DNA of 64,000 nt from Terriglobales bacterium (GCA_025936825.1 JAICSO010000003.1:248001-312000), one strand, 5' to 3'; counted from the stretch's first letter, positions 17,638 through 26,464 are shown. Program-made: numbers and translations. The notes: generated from the sequence alone by a model not told the origin.

Positions 17638-18031
17638 AGCTCTTGAACTGCTCATCAATCTCGATCTGATATCCCGCCGACAGCCGATTGGTCTCATTCG
17701 CCATGCCGACGACCGCCATCAACTCGCGAAACATGTCGTCGGTCATACCTTTCTTGCGCGCGCCTGCGGTGTGTGAGGCGATGCAATATCCGCACTGATT
17801 GCTCACGCTCACTGCCACGTAGATCAACTCTTTCGTCAGCGCATCCAGTGAACCCGGCGCCATGATCTGCTTGATGTCTTCCCATGTGCGCTTTAAGGTC
17901 GCGGGATCGTTAGCTAGAGCCTTCCAGAAATTATTGATCCAATCCGTCTTGCGAGTTGTCATGATGTCGTCATAAACAGCCCGCACTTCCGGCGAAGCGT
18001 CTTCGTATTCGATAAGGCCAAGCGTTGCCAT
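17636..18031 (-). CDS. AhpD-like carboxymuconolactone decarboxylase family protein
   Basis: 131 residues. The redox motif 'NQCGYCIASHTAGARKKG' has Cys80, Cys83 and His87 in the CxxCxxxH arrangement of AhpD-type peroxidase partners. The N-terminal half ('FWKALANDPATLKRTWEDIK') matches the usual helical lead. A thiol peroxidase or electron relay role is likely, but the substrate is unknown. It is upstream of the DinB gene on the same strand, separated by the heptamer array. Confidence 0.85.
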   Translation of the reverse strand: MATLGLIEYEDASPEVRAVYDDIMTTRKTDWINNFWKALANDPATLKRTWEDIKQIMAPGSLDALTKELIYVAVSVSNQCGYCIASHTAGARKKGMTDDMFRELMAVVGMANETNRLSAGYQIEIDEQFKS

Positions 18032-18046
18032 GGGGACTCCAAATCT

Positions 18047-18172
18047 TCACCACAAAGGACACAAAGGTACACAAAGGAAACGCCACAGAGGAATACCACA
18101 GAAGTTGTCCTGCCTATTCCAACCTCTGTGTTTTTCCTTTGTGTACCTTTGTGTCCTCTGTGGTGAAGGTGT
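18047..18172. repeat. Inverted ACCACAAAGG-type dispersed repeat (complete copy)
   Basis: A left arm with units of the form ACACAAAGGT (18049-18078) and a right arm with their complement (18134-18171) flank a spacer of about 55 bases; the whole can form a long hairpin. The right arm is read through as the last codons of the XdhC gene. Relatives are at 26616 (complete), 63079 and 10239 (partial). Confidence 0.9.
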
Positions 18173-19052
18173 TTTCATTTTCGTGTGAGCCTGACTTTCG
18201 CGAGTGGAACCAACTCATATGCGGCAGGGGACGCTCGACCTTCCGTCGGGCAGCGATCAACTCGGCAGTGATCGCCACCGCAATTTCTTCCGGCGTGATC
18301 GCCCCAATGTCGAATCCCACTGGCGCATGCACTCGCTCGAAGAGGTGCTCGGGGACTCCTTCTTTCACCAGTTCGCGGAAGATAGTAATCGTCTTTCGCT
18401 TGGACCCAATCAGCCCGACGTAGCGCGCCGGTGTCCGCACCGCCCAGCGGAGCACGCGCATGTCGTCGCGATGCCCGCGCGTGACAATCACGATAAAGGA
18501 GTTTTCCGGCGGCGCGATTCGTGCCATGGCCTTGTCGAAGTCCTCGGCGATGACTTCCTTCGCCTCAGGGAACCGCTCACGACTTGCGTAGGTCTCGCGA
18601 TCGTCGACAACTGTGACGTCAAAGCCCGCATTCTTTGCCGTCCGGTAAAGATTGACAGCGACATGACCTGCGCCGAAAACATAAAGTAAAGCTGGAGGTA
18701 GCACCGGCTCGATAAAAATGTCGAGCGTGCCGCCGCAAACCAGGCCGGTGTCGTATTTGGGATTCTGGTTCAAATTGAATGTGAGGGTGCGCGGCTTCTC
18801 GTTTTCCATCACTTCGCGCGCCGCTTGCCACACGTCAGCCTCGACGCAACCGCCGCCAACTGTGCCGACAATTGAGCCGTCATCGCGCACCAGCATCTTG
18901 GCTGTCTCGAACGACGGAATCGAGCCCCGCACATTAACAATGGTGGCGATGGCGCCCTTCCGGCCCTGCTGCCGAAGAGCCACGATCTCTTCGTAGATGT
19001 CCACAGGAAGGATTATTTGGGTTGCCAAGAGGGAAGTCAAATGCGAATGCAA
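18114..19052 (-). CDS. XdhC-family molybdoenzyme maturation factor
   Basis: 312 residues. The N-terminal XdhC/CoxI part has 'GAIATIVNVRGSIPSFETAKM' and 'GTVGGGCVEADVWQ'; the C-terminal Rossmann part has 'LYVFGAGHVAVNLYRTAKNAG' and 'GLIGSKRK'. Such proteins insert sulfurated molybdenum cofactor into xanthine or CO dehydrogenase-type enzymes; no such enzyme is in the window. The annotated start is TTG 19052; a GTG at 19004 is an alternative and neither has a good Shine-Dalgarno. The last about 18 residues ('FTTEDTKVHKG') are encoded by the dispersed repeat, so the natural C-terminus was probably overwritten. Confidence 0.85.
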   Translation of the reverse strand: MHSHLTSLLATQIILPVDIYEEIVALRQQGRKGAIATIVNVRGSIPSFETAKMLVRDDGSIVGTVGGGCVEADVWQAAREVMENEKPRTLTFNLNQNPKYDTGLVCGGTLDIFIEPVLPPALLYVFGAGHVAVNLYRTAKNAGFDVTVVDDRETYASRERFPEAKEVIAEDFDKAMARIAPPENSFIVIVTRGHRDDMRVLRWAVRTPARYVGLIGSKRKTITIFRELVKEGVPEHLFERVHAPVGFDIGAITPEEIAVAITAELIAARRKVERPLPHMSWFHSRKSGSHENENTFTTEDTKVHKGKTQRLE

Positions 19053-19079
19053 GGCTCACGGGAGGGATAAAATACACGC

Positions 19080-19622
19080 GTGATTCCAGCCGGATACCTA
19101 GCCAAACGCGTTCAGAAACCAGAAGGTTTCAACATCGATACCGTCGCCGATGTCTATTCAGTCGGCGATTGCGTGAATGAGGACTTTGCGGACTACATCA
19201 ATTCTTGGAAGCACAATGGATTTTGGCTCTTTGACTCTCCCCAAGCCATAAGGTCGGTCGCGGACGAAAACTCAATCGATCTAACGGGCACTCTGTTCTT
19301 CTATTACGAAGTATATGAAAAAGAATTTGATGGGAAGGCGTGGTCAGGCGTCCAATCCGAGCCGTCAATGCCGACTCAGGTGTCGCCACCGCGAACCAAA
19401 ACCCTAGAGGGTTTCGACGTGGTTGCTGGTAACGCCCATGGGCATTCTCCGCTCTCCTGCAACGGGTTAGCTAAGGAAATCCCGACGAACACCCATTGTT
19501 TGCTCACTTCGTTCGATGAGGCTTTCAACGCTCTCGAGAGTGGAGCCTTCATCCATTCCGAGTCAGGCCCCTATCGCATCTTCGCCGTATATTCCATTGA
19601 TTGGCCGGAGGAGCACCCATGA
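19080..19622 (+). CDS. Conserved hypothetical protein
   Basis: 180 residues, start GTG, with GGGAGGG upstream at a long distance. The N-terminal half ('MIPAGYLAKRV', 'DVYSVGDCVNEDFADYI', 'WKHNGFWLFDSP') resembles an uncharacterised family I have seen only as hypothetical proteins. No signal peptide, membrane segment or catalytic motif is visible. Its TGA overlaps the ATG of the oxidoreductase gene (ATGA), so the two are probably co-translated. Confidence 0.7.
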   Translation: MIPAGYLAKRVQKPEGFNIDTVADVYSVGDCVNEDFADYINSWKHNGFWLFDSPQAIRSVADENSIDLTGTLFFYYEVYEKEFDGKAWSGVQSEPSMPTQVSPPRTKTLEGFDVVAGNAHGHSPLSCNGLAKEIPTNTHCLLTSFDEAFNALESGAFIHSESGPYRIFAVYSIDWPEEHP

Positions 19623-20641
19623 AAGCCGTTCGATTTCACGAGTTCGGCGGTCCGGAGGTCCTCCGCTACGAAGACGCTCCCGATCCACAACTACGTAAAG
19701 ATGATGTTCTCGTACGCGTGCGCGCCTGCGCCATGAATCACCTTGATCTGTGGGTTCGCAAAGGGCTGCCCGGAGTCAAGTTGCCGCATATTCTCGGCAG
19801 CGACATCGCGGGTGAGGTCGTCGAGGTTGGCGAACACGTGTCGGGATTGTCATCTGGCCAGCGCGCGCTCGTCGCGCCCATGCACTTCTGCAATCACTGT
19901 GAAAAGTGCACAGCGGGACTGCAGAACCAGTGCCGCGAATTCACCGTTCGCGGCAACGGTGTCGACGGTGGCAACTGCGAACTAATTGCCGTGCCGCAGG
20001 TGTGTGTCATCCCAATCCCCGATTCGCTCTTATTCGACCAGGCCGCCAGCGTGCCTCTGGTTTTCCTGACTGCCTGGCACATGCTAGTTGGCCGCGCAGG
20101 AGTTCGGCCCGGACAGACAGTTCTCGTCCTCGGAGCCAATTCTGGAGTCGGCATTGCCGGAATCCAGCTCGCGAAGATGTTCCAATGCGCGGTAATTGCC
20201 ACGGCGGGAGACGAGCGCAAGGCGCAACTTGCTCGCGAACTCGGCGCCGACCACGTCATCAACCACTACCAGCAAAAGATCTCCGACGAGGTCCGCAAGA
20301 TCTCGGAAAAGCAAGGCGTCGACATCGTGATGGAGCACGTTGGCGCTGCTACTTGGGACGAGAGCCTGCGCTCGCTAAAACCTGCCGGAACGCTCGTCAC
20401 CTGCGGCGCGACCACCGGCCCGCAGGTCGGCATTGATTTGCGCTTTGTGTATTCGCGCCAGCTTTCTATCCTGGGTTCTTACATGGGCACCATGGGCGAA
20501 CTGCATGAGGTGTTGAAGCATCTTTTCGCGGGACGGCTGAAGCCGGTGGTTGATCGCGTGTTTCCGCTCTCCGAAGCCCGCGCCGCCCACGAGCACATGG
20601 AAAAGAGCCAGATGTTCGGCAAGATTGTTCTGCAGCCGTGA
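19619..20641 (+). CDS. Zinc-type alcohol dehydrogenase / quinone oxidoreductase family protein
   Basis: 340 residues of the medium-chain dehydrogenase family. The GroES-like half starts 'MKAVRFHEFGGPEVLRYED', has a catalytic-zinc-like region 'ILGSDIAGEV' and a structural zinc loop with four cysteines ('FCNHCEKCTAGLQNQC'). The Rossmann half has 'VLVLGANSGVGIAGIQLAK' for NAD(P) binding. It should oxidise an alcohol or reduce an enone; the substrate is unknown. The start at 19619 has GGAGGAG 5 bases upstream; an open frame six codons longer exists. Confidence 0.88.
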   Translation: MKAVRFHEFGGPEVLRYEDAPDPQLRKDDVLVRVRACAMNHLDLWVRKGLPGVKLPHILGSDIAGEVVEVGEHVSGLSSGQRALVAPMHFCNHCEKCTAGLQNQCREFTVRGNGVDGGNCELIAVPQVCVIPIPDSLLFDQAASVPLVFLTAWHMLVGRAGVRPGQTVLVLGANSGVGIAGIQLAKMFQCAVIATAGDERKAQLARELGADHVINHYQQKISDEVRKISEKQGVDIVMEHVGAATWDESLRSLKPAGTLVTCGATTGPQVGIDLRFVYSRQLSILGSYMGTMGELHEVLKHLFAGRLKPVVDRVFPLSEARAAHEHMEKSQMFGKIVLQP

Positions 20642-20654
20642 ACCCGACCCGCGG

Positions 20655-20770
20655 GCATCAAAAGGTGTTTAGCCCCGAATGGGGCAGTCCAGCTTAGCCC
20701 AGGGCGGCAGCCCTGGGTAAAGAGCGAATGATGAATGCTAGTCCCGGAGGGACGAGCGAATGTCGTATGC
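20655..20770. repeat. Palindromic intergenic repeat (GCCCnGGG type)
   Basis: The gap after the oxidoreductase has three short palindromic pieces in a row: one around 'GCCCCGAATGGGGC', one around 'CCCAGGGCGGCAGCCCTGGG', and 'GTCCCGGAGGGAC'. The small frames that cross it on both strands are not credible genes. Similar elements are known as dispersed repeats in several soil phyla. Confidence 0.7.
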
Positions 20771-20809
20771 GAGACGAAACGCGTCGCAGGTCGTCAGAAC
20801 CCAGAATCC

Positions 20810-20962
20810 TCAACAGCACTTCGCTTGCACTCTCCGCCCCCGCACAAACGCAGCGTACGACTCGCGCCCGCGCGCGACGCCCTCCCGCGCGCAAAACCGC
20901 TCATAGGCGGACTCTTCAAAGATCTCGGACAGAATTGCGCGGAGCACGCGAATAAGTTTCAT
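20810..20962 (-). CDS. YbdD/YjiX-type small protein, partner of CstA
   Basis: 50 residues. The helical 'ESAYERFCAREG' and the later 'SYAAFVRGR' correspond to the conserved (Y..Y..H) and 'EF.R' elements of the YbdD/YjiX family, which is encoded downstream of cstA in many bacteria and seems needed for its transport function. The ATG overlaps the cstA stop (ATGA) and GAGGAAC lies just upstream. The longer frame starting at 21046 overlaps cstA and is not used. Confidence 0.8.
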   Translation of the reverse strand: MKLIRVLRAILSEIFEESAYERFCAREGVARGRESYAAFVRGRRVQAKCC

Positions 20963-23052
20963 CCCCGTTCCTCCGCCAGTCGCGTCATTACAAACGGTGT
21001 TTCCGTCGTAGCCGAAGCCCTGCGTCCTGATAACGCGCCGATCCACTGTCGTACCGACTCAATCAGCAATAGTGCAACCATGAGAATCAGTAATCCAGTC
21101 ACCACTGCATCTAAGCGATTGTTGAAAATGAGTCGCGCGTTGCCGCCCGCTGCCGCAAGCTGCCGCGCCTGCGCGAGAAAACCAATGCGCGGATCAGGAT
21201 CGAAAATCTTGTGCCACGACGCGGTAAACGTGACAATGACCAGGAAAGTGAGCGGCACCAAAGTCACCGCCAGATACGTCGCTCGCCGCGTTTTGAGAAT
21301 GATGGTGGTCGCAATGCACAAGGCCGCCGTCGCCAGCAGTTGATTGGCAATTCCAAACAGCGGCCATAACGAATTGATTCCGCCGAGAGGATCGCGCACC
21401 CCCTGCCACAGGAAATATCCCCAGGCTGCAACCATCAACGCGCTCGTCGCCACGATGGACGGATACCAACTGGTTCGGGCCAGCGGCTTCCACACGTGAC
21501 CGAGCGCGTCCTGCAGCATAAAGCGTCCCACGCGCGTTCCGGCATCGAGGACGGTCAGAATGAACAGCGCCTCAAACATCAGGGCGAAGTGATACCAGAC
21601 CGCCATCACCGCCTGTCCCCCCAGGCTGTTCGAAAAAATGTGCGCCATTCCGACTGCGAAGGCGGGCGCGCCGCCGGTGCGGTTGAAGAGCGTGACCTCT
21701 CCAACATTTTGCGCAAGCCGATGCATTGCGTCCGCAGTCACGGGAAATCCCCAACCGGAAATTGTGGCCGCCGCTTTCTCCGGCAAACCGCCCGCCACTC
21801 CCGCTGGACTATTGATCGCGAAATACGTTCCTGGCTCCATTACGCAAGCGGCCACCGTGGCCATGATCGCGACCATGGATTCGCACATCATCGCGCCATA
21901 GCCGACCATGCGCGCTTCAGTTTCGCGACGCATGAGTTTCGGCGTGGTACCACTGGAGATCAGCGAATGAAATCCGCTGACCGCGCCGCAGGCAATCGTG
22001 ATGAACGCGAAAGGGAAGACCTTGCCGGCAAACACTGGGCCTGTCCCGTCGACGAATTTTGTGAGCGCCGGCATTTGCAGGGTCGGATGCATGACCACGA
22101 TCCCCAGCGCCAACAAAGCGATGGTTCCCAGCTTCACGAATGTTGCCAAATAGTCGCGAGGGGCGAGCAGCAGCCACACAGGAATGATTGCTGCCGCGAA
22201 TCCATAAAGGATGAGCAGAAACGCAAGGCCGGGAGCAGAAAGGGTGAGTGCGGAAGAGAGAGGCTCCAGCACAAAGTGCGGCAGCGCCCGTCCGTCAATG
22301 AACCAGCGTATCGAAGGCACGGTCACTTGGCTGACAGCGGCCCACTTCCCGGCAACCACTGCGGTCATCACGAGAACGAATCCCAGCGCGGAGGTTTCCA
22401 GCACGCGCCCTGGCCGCAACCGCCGCAGATAGATTCCCATCAGCATGGCGACGGGCATGATCATGCCAATGGTGAAGGTCCCCCATGGACTCTGCTTGAG
22501 CGCATTGACCACCACTAGCGCGATGACGCCAAGCAGGATTACCAGGATGCTCAGGACCGCGGCATAAGCCACTACACCACCGATCGGTCCGACCTCTTCG
22601 CGCGCCATTTGAGTGAGCGATTTGCCATCGCGACGTACGGAGAAGAGCAAGATGACGAAATCCTGCACGCAGCCGCCAAACAGCGCACCAACCAGGATCC
22701 AAAGAGTTCCGGGCAGGTATCCAAATTGCGCGGCAAGCACCGGACCAACCAGCGGCCCAGGGCCCGCGATCGCCGCGAAGTGGTGGCCAAACACCACCCA
22801 TTTGTTCGTGGGGACATAGTCGCGGCCATCTTCAAGGCGCTCAGCGGGAGTGGCGCGTTGCGGATCGAGCGCCAGAACCTTGGAGGCGATGAACTTGGAA
22901 TAGAACCGGTAGCCCACCGCATAAGTGCAAAACGCAGCGGTCACCAGCCACAGCGCATTGATCTGTTCACCGCGATGCAGCGCGACCGCCGCGAACGCGA
23001 GCGCGCCCAGTGCAGCAATCCCAACCCAGAGGAGAGTTCGTAACCCGCGCAT
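20959..23052 (-). CDS. cstA: Carbon starvation protein CstA (peptide/pyruvate transporter)
   Basis: 697 residues with about 16-18 hydrophobic segments. Family marks are 'YRFYSKFIASKVLALDPQR', 'YVPTNKWVVFGHHFAAIAG', 'GPLVGPVLAAQFGYLPG' and 'GCVQDFVILLFSVRRDGKSL'. CstA imports peptides or pyruvate when carbon is scarce. It forms a two-gene unit with the small YbdD/YjiX-like gene. No CRP-type operator was recognised upstream; the upstream gap carries a GTCATTCCGA repeat. Confidence 0.93.
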   Translation of the reverse strand: MRGLRTLLWVGIAALGALAFAAVALHRGEQINALWLVTAAFCTYAVGYRFYSKFIASKVLALDPQRATPAERLEDGRDYVPTNKWVVFGHHFAAIAGPGPLVGPVLAAQFGYLPGTLWILVGALFGGCVQDFVILLFSVRRDGKSLTQMAREEVGPIGGVVAYAAVLSILVILLGVIALVVVNALKQSPWGTFTIGMIMPVAMLMGIYLRRLRPGRVLETSALGFVLVMTAVVAGKWAAVSQVTVPSIRWFIDGRALPHFVLEPLSSALTLSAPGLAFLLILYGFAAAIIPVWLLLAPRDYLATFVKLGTIALLALGIVVMHPTLQMPALTKFVDGTGPVFAGKVFPFAFITIACGAVSGFHSLISSGTTPKLMRRETEARMVGYGAMMCESMVAIMATVAACVMEPGTYFAINSPAGVAGGLPEKAAATISGWGFPVTADAMHRLAQNVGEVTLFNRTGGAPAFAVGMAHIFSNSLGGQAVMAVWYHFALMFEALFILTVLDAGTRVGRFMLQDALGHVWKPLARTSWYPSIVATSALMVAAWGYFLWQGVRDPLGGINSLWPLFGIANQLLATAALCIATTIILKTRRATYLAVTLVPLTFLVIVTFTASWHKIFDPDPRIGFLAQARQLAAAGGNARLIFNNRLDAVVTGLLILMVALLLIESVRQWIGALSGRRASATTETPFVMTRLAEERG

Positions 23053-23203
23053 GAGTATGTGGCGCGGGTACGCCTTCGATTTCGCTCAGAGGCTGCCCTG
23101 AGCTTGTCGACGCGACAAGCCTCGCCCGCGATGGTTTGTTATTGTGGCTGGTTTTCGCGTGGAAGGCAATGCTATTCGTCAAGTGTGGCGCCTGACCAGG
23201 ATT

Positions 23204-23298
23204 GTCATTCCGAACCGCTTCAGCGGGGAGGACCTGCTTTTGTCTTTCGCTGAAAGGAAAAGCAGGTTCCTCCGCGACAGTGTCGCCTCGGAATGACA
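23204..23298. repeat. GTCATTCCGA palindromic repeat, copy 1
   Basis: The element starts GTCATTCCGA and ends TCGGAATGAC, with an inner pair of arms (AGGACCTGCTTTT and AAAAGCAGGTTCCT). It is a nearly complete inverted repeat of about 95 bases in the cstA-merR gap. A second copy is at 23925 and a degenerate copy lies inside the S9 peptidase gene. Confidence 0.9.
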
Positions 23299-23340
23299 CC
23301 GATTTTAAATTACCGAATTAGCCGATTCCCAAATTACAAA

Positions 23341-23862
23341 CTACTTCCGGCTCCACTCCCTTATCGACTGAATCTCCGCCACCGGAATACGGAGATACGC
23401 CAGAAACTCGTTGTGATCTTCCGGCGCAGCCTTTTCGAACTCGCGGTGCCAGCGACGCATATCATCCTCACTGAAACCTGCTGCCTTCATGATCGAAACC
23501 CATTTGTCTTTAGTCATGTTCTTAGTTCTCCTCAGAATATTTTTCGTTTGCAGCAGCCGCAGGATCACTCGCTGATGCTCGCGCAATCGGCCGATTTCGG
23601 AATCCAGTTCGGTCAACCGACGCCGCAGTAGTGCGGCAATGTCGGTCTCTGGATTCGCCAACATCCCCCGAATGCTTGAGACACTCAGCCCCACAGACCT
23701 GTACAGACAGATCCGCTCCAGCACCCGTACTTCTTTCTCTCCATACAGGCGATAGCTGGCACTGGTGCGGTGTCCCGGCTTTAACAGTCCGCACGATTCG
23801 TAGTAAAGAATCGTCGTCCTGCTCAGCCCGAACCGCTTAGCGATCTGCGACACGCTCAACAT
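23341..23862 (-). CDS. MerR family transcriptional regulator
   Basis: 173 residues. The N-terminal winged helix-turn-helix reads 'SVSQIAKRFGLSRTTILYYE' followed by 'GLLKPGHRTSASYRLY'; a coiled-coil dimerisation helix ('LTELDSEIGRLREHQRVILR') comes next. The C-terminal about 55 residues ('MKAAGFSEDDMRRWHREFEK') form a small extra domain in place of a metal site, so the effector is not a metal by the usual Cys pattern. Its target is unknown; both neighbours are separated by repeats. Confidence 0.9.
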   Translation of the reverse strand: MLSVSQIAKRFGLSRTTILYYESCGLLKPGHRTSASYRLYGEKEVRVLERICLYRSVGLSVSSIRGMLANPETDIAALLRRRLTELDSEIGRLREHQRVILRLLQTKNILRRTKNMTKDKWVSIMKAAGFSEDDMRRWHREFEKAAPEDHNEFLAYLRIPVAEIQSIREWSRK

Positions 23863-23924
23863 GCTTTGAGGATGAACCCTATAGTTATAGACAGGTCAAG
23901 GGTAAGCGTAAATCTTTTTGCGAT

Positions 23925-24041
23925 GTCATTCCGAACAGCTTTAGCTGTGAGGAATCTGCTTTTTGTAGCGCCGGGGAAACAGGTTCCTCGACTTTGCAGA
24001 ACGATTCGCAAGCGAATCATTCTGCTTCGCTCGGAATGACA
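23925..24041. repeat. GTCATTCCGA palindromic repeat, copy 2
   Basis: Outer arms GTCATTCCGA and TCGGAATGAC at the ends, an inner 'AGGAATCTGCTTTTTGTAGCG' segment and a second hairpin around 'GATTCGCAAGCGAATC'. The same inner pieces occur in the coding sequence of the neighbouring S9 peptidase at 26074-26150. Confidence 0.9.
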
Positions 24042-24070
24042 GGGGGAAAGATTATTCTACTCCCCACTGT

Positions 24071-26464
24071 TCACTGAACACCGGCCACTGGCTTGGTCCA
24101 GTGGTCCACCCAATCGTTGACCGTCTTGTACCAGAGCTGCGAATTCTGTGGCTTGAGCACCCAGTGGCCTTCGTCAGGAAAGTAGAGCATCTTCGACGGC
24201 ACGCCCTGCCGCTGCAACGTCGTGAACAGGTCGAATCCCTGCGACACGTCGAGCCGGTAATCCTTCTGACCGTGAATCACCAGCGTCGGCGTCTTGAAGT
24301 TCGCCGCGCTCAGGTGCGGAGACCACTTGCGGTACATTTCGCGGTTCGTCCACGGCGTGCCTTTGAACTCCCACTCGGGAAACCACAGTTCCTCCGTGTC
24401 GCCGTAAGCCGACTCAGTGTTGAACATGCCGTCGTGGGTCACAATGCACTTGAAACGATTGGTGTGGCCGAGAATCCAGTTAGCCATCCATCCGCCGTAG
24501 CTGGCGCCCAGCGCGCACTCGCGGTCTTTATCGATAAACGGATAGTGCTGCTCGGCATAGTCGAGGCCCTTCATTAGGTCTTCAAATGGAGCGCCGCCCC
24601 AATCGCCGTTGATCGCGTCAATGAACTTCTGCCCGTAGCCCGTCGAGCCGTGGAAGTTAATCATGATGACCACGTATCCGTTCGCCGCGAATAGCTCGGC
24701 GTTCCAGCGATAACTCCAGTCGTCTCCCCACGCCCCTTCCGGCCCGCCGTGGATGAGGAACTTCACGGGATATTTCTTGTTGGGATCAAAGTTCGGCGGC
24801 TTGACCAGCGAGCCCTCAACCTTGTCTTCGTTTGCACCGTCGAACCAAAAGGGCTCAACTTCTGACATATTGATCTGTGACAACACTGACTGATTGACGG
24901 CTGTGATTGCCCAATCCTTGTTTAATGAACAGTCCCATTTTCCGTTGTCAACTTCGCCTGTTTGAGCGGGACAGCCTTCGCCCGTCGAACGGCTTTTATA
25001 AATTTCATTTGGCGCATCGATTGACTGGCGAGTGAATAGCAATGCCTTACCGTCCGGAGTAACAGCAAGATCGTCGTTGTACCCAGCCACGAGGGTCCGC
25101 TTGAAATACTTCTTGGGGTCGCCTGTAGGACTGGCCTCTACAGAGTAGATAAGCGAATGGCGCTTGTGCTCGGAGGTGAAATAGAGAGCCTTTGAATCAG
25201 GAGACCAAACGAACGACCCAACCCACTGGTCGAAACCATCCGTCACTTCCTTCTTCTCTCCCGTTTTTCGGTCGTACAACATCAGACGGAAGCGGTCGCT
25301 CTCGTATCCGGGACGCTGCTGGGCGCGATAGGCGATGTACTTGCCGTCCGGCGAATAGAGTGGAGTGTTATCAGCGGCCTTGTTCTCGGAAGTGAAGTCT
25401 TTCGTCGCCGCAATCACCTGGGCGGGGGTGGCGTCAGCAGGCCAATCCACAGGAACTGTGAACAGATCGTTGTTGGTGGAAGCCGCAGGCATCGCATCGT
25501 GATTCGACGCGTAGCAAAGCTCCTTCCCATCCGGCGACAGCGCGTAATTATCCTGCCCTCCGAGCGAAAACACCGGCGCATCGTAATCGCCAGGGGTGAG
25601 GTCGCGAGCGTAGTTGGCAATCCCATAGAGTGCTCGGCGATTCATTCCTAGGACGAGGATATCTGCATGTACTACAAACAAATGCGTCCTCTTCCCCTCC
25701 TTGTACGCATTCCAATGCCGATAGAGCAGGTGAGTGAAGATCTGAGCTTTAACCTTCGACTCCTTTACTTCCTCAACCCTCTTTGCATTGCAGGTGGATT
25801 CTTCCTCCAAGGTTCCCACACATTCCGGATACACATCCGACTTGAACAAAATGTATTTCCCATCCGGCGACCACAGCTCGCCATCAGCCTCGGTTGCGAA
25901 GTTCGTGAGCCGATGCTTATCGGTCACCGCTCCCGTCGCGCCATCAAAATCAGCAATCCAGATTTGGGAACCATTCTCTTTGGTGGAAACGAACGCGAAC
26001 CGCTTGCCATCCGGCGCCCAACGCGGCCGGTCTGCATCCTGATCGGAAATAATCTCCTTCTCCCTACTCTCGGTCATTCCGACCGGAGCAGAATCATTCG
26101 CTCGCGAATGATCCTGCGGAGTAGAGGAACCTGCTTTTGAGGTAGCGTCAGCAGTAGCCAGAACGGAGCTAGGATGGGCTAACACTCGGGACGTCGCTGT
26201 CGAGCTGTGCTCTACCGGACGGGCGAGGGCGGCCGTCCCTCCACTGTTCGCGTTGAGCGCCACCACCCACACATGCGGCGTCTTGGTATTCGCCTTCAGG
26301 TCCACATCGACAGCGGCGAACAGCACCCATTTGCCATCCGGCGACACCACGGGCTCCTCGACGCGCTTCAGCGCCATCATGTCTTCAAACGTGAAGGGGT
26401 GTTTGGTTTGGGCGAACACGGGAAGAGAAAGAAGACAGGCAAGGAAACAGCGAGCACACATCAA
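24071..26464 (-). CDS. Secreted S9 family peptidase (prolyl oligopeptidase type)
   Basis: 797 residues. A signal peptide (residues 1-19) is followed by a WD40-like/PD40 beta-propeller ('PVVSPDGKWVLFAAVD', 'PRWAPDGKRFAFVST', 'LWSPDGKYILFKSD') and a C-terminal alpha/beta hydrolase with the S9 triad: Ser655 in 'GASYGGWM', Asp735 in 'GQKDYRLD' and His767 in 'DEGHWVLKP'. It should cut short peptides outside the cytoplasm. About 60 residues (about 73-134, bases 26063-26248) interrupt the propeller and are encoded by dispersed repeats; the frame is kept. Activity with this insert is untested. Confidence 0.92.
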   Translation of the reverse strand: MMCARCFLACLLSLPVFAQTKHPFTFEDMMALKRVEEPVVSPDGKWVLFAAVDVDLKANTKTPHVWVVALNANSGGTAALARPVEHSSTATSRVLAHPSSVLATADATSKAGSSTPQDHSRANDSAPVGMTESREKEIISDQDADRPRWAPDGKRFAFVSTKENGSQIWIADFDGATGAVTDKHRLTNFATEADGELWSPDGKYILFKSDVYPECVGTLEEESTCNAKRVEEVKESKVKAQIFTHLLYRHWNAYKEGKRTHLFVVHADILVLGMNRRALYGIANYARDLTPGDYDAPVFSLGGQDNYALSPDGKELCYASNHDAMPAASTNNDLFTVPVDWPADATPAQVIAATKDFTSENKAADNTPLYSPDGKYIAYRAQQRPGYESDRFRLMLYDRKTGEKKEVTDGFDQWVGSFVWSPDSKALYFTSEHKRHSLIYSVEASPTGDPKKYFKRTLVAGYNDDLAVTPDGKALLFTRQSIDAPNEIYKSRSTGEGCPAQTGEVDNGKWDCSLNKDWAITAVNQSVLSQINMSEVEPFWFDGANEDKVEGSLVKPPNFDPNKKYPVKFLIHGGPEGAWGDDWSYRWNAELFAANGYVVIMINFHGSTGYGQKFIDAINGDWGGAPFEDLMKGLDYAEQHYPFIDKDRECALGASYGGWMANWILGHTNRFKCIVTHDGMFNTESAYGDTEELWFPEWEFKGTPWTNREMYRKWSPHLSAANFKTPTLVIHGQKDYRLDVSQGFDLFTTLQRQGVPSKMLYFPDEGHWVLKPQNSQLWYKTVNDWVDHWTKPVAGVQ
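26063..26248. repeat. Two dispersed repeats inside the S9 peptidase frame
   Basis: Bases 26072-26150 match the GTCATTCCGA family (start, 'GAACCTGCTTTTGAGGTAGCG' piece and a 'TTCGCTCGCGAA' hairpin). Bases 26201-26244 match a second family with core 'CCGGACGGGCGAGGGCG', which also occurs inside hutH. Together they add about 60 residues in frame. Confidence 0.8.

Noticed and set aside
17503-17697. N-terminal extension of the DinB protein with repeated RRQASGV
   Set aside because: It is only the reading of the GACGCCT tandem array; a normal start with family similarity lies at 17502.
20735-21343. 202-codon plus-strand gene after the oxidoreductase
   Set aside because: Starts in a palindromic repeat and overlaps the CstA partner and cstA in antisense; no domain.
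21496-22518. 340-codon plus-strand frame opposite cstA
   Set aside because: Antisense to a clear CstA coding sequence and with no recognisable domain; shadow of high GC.
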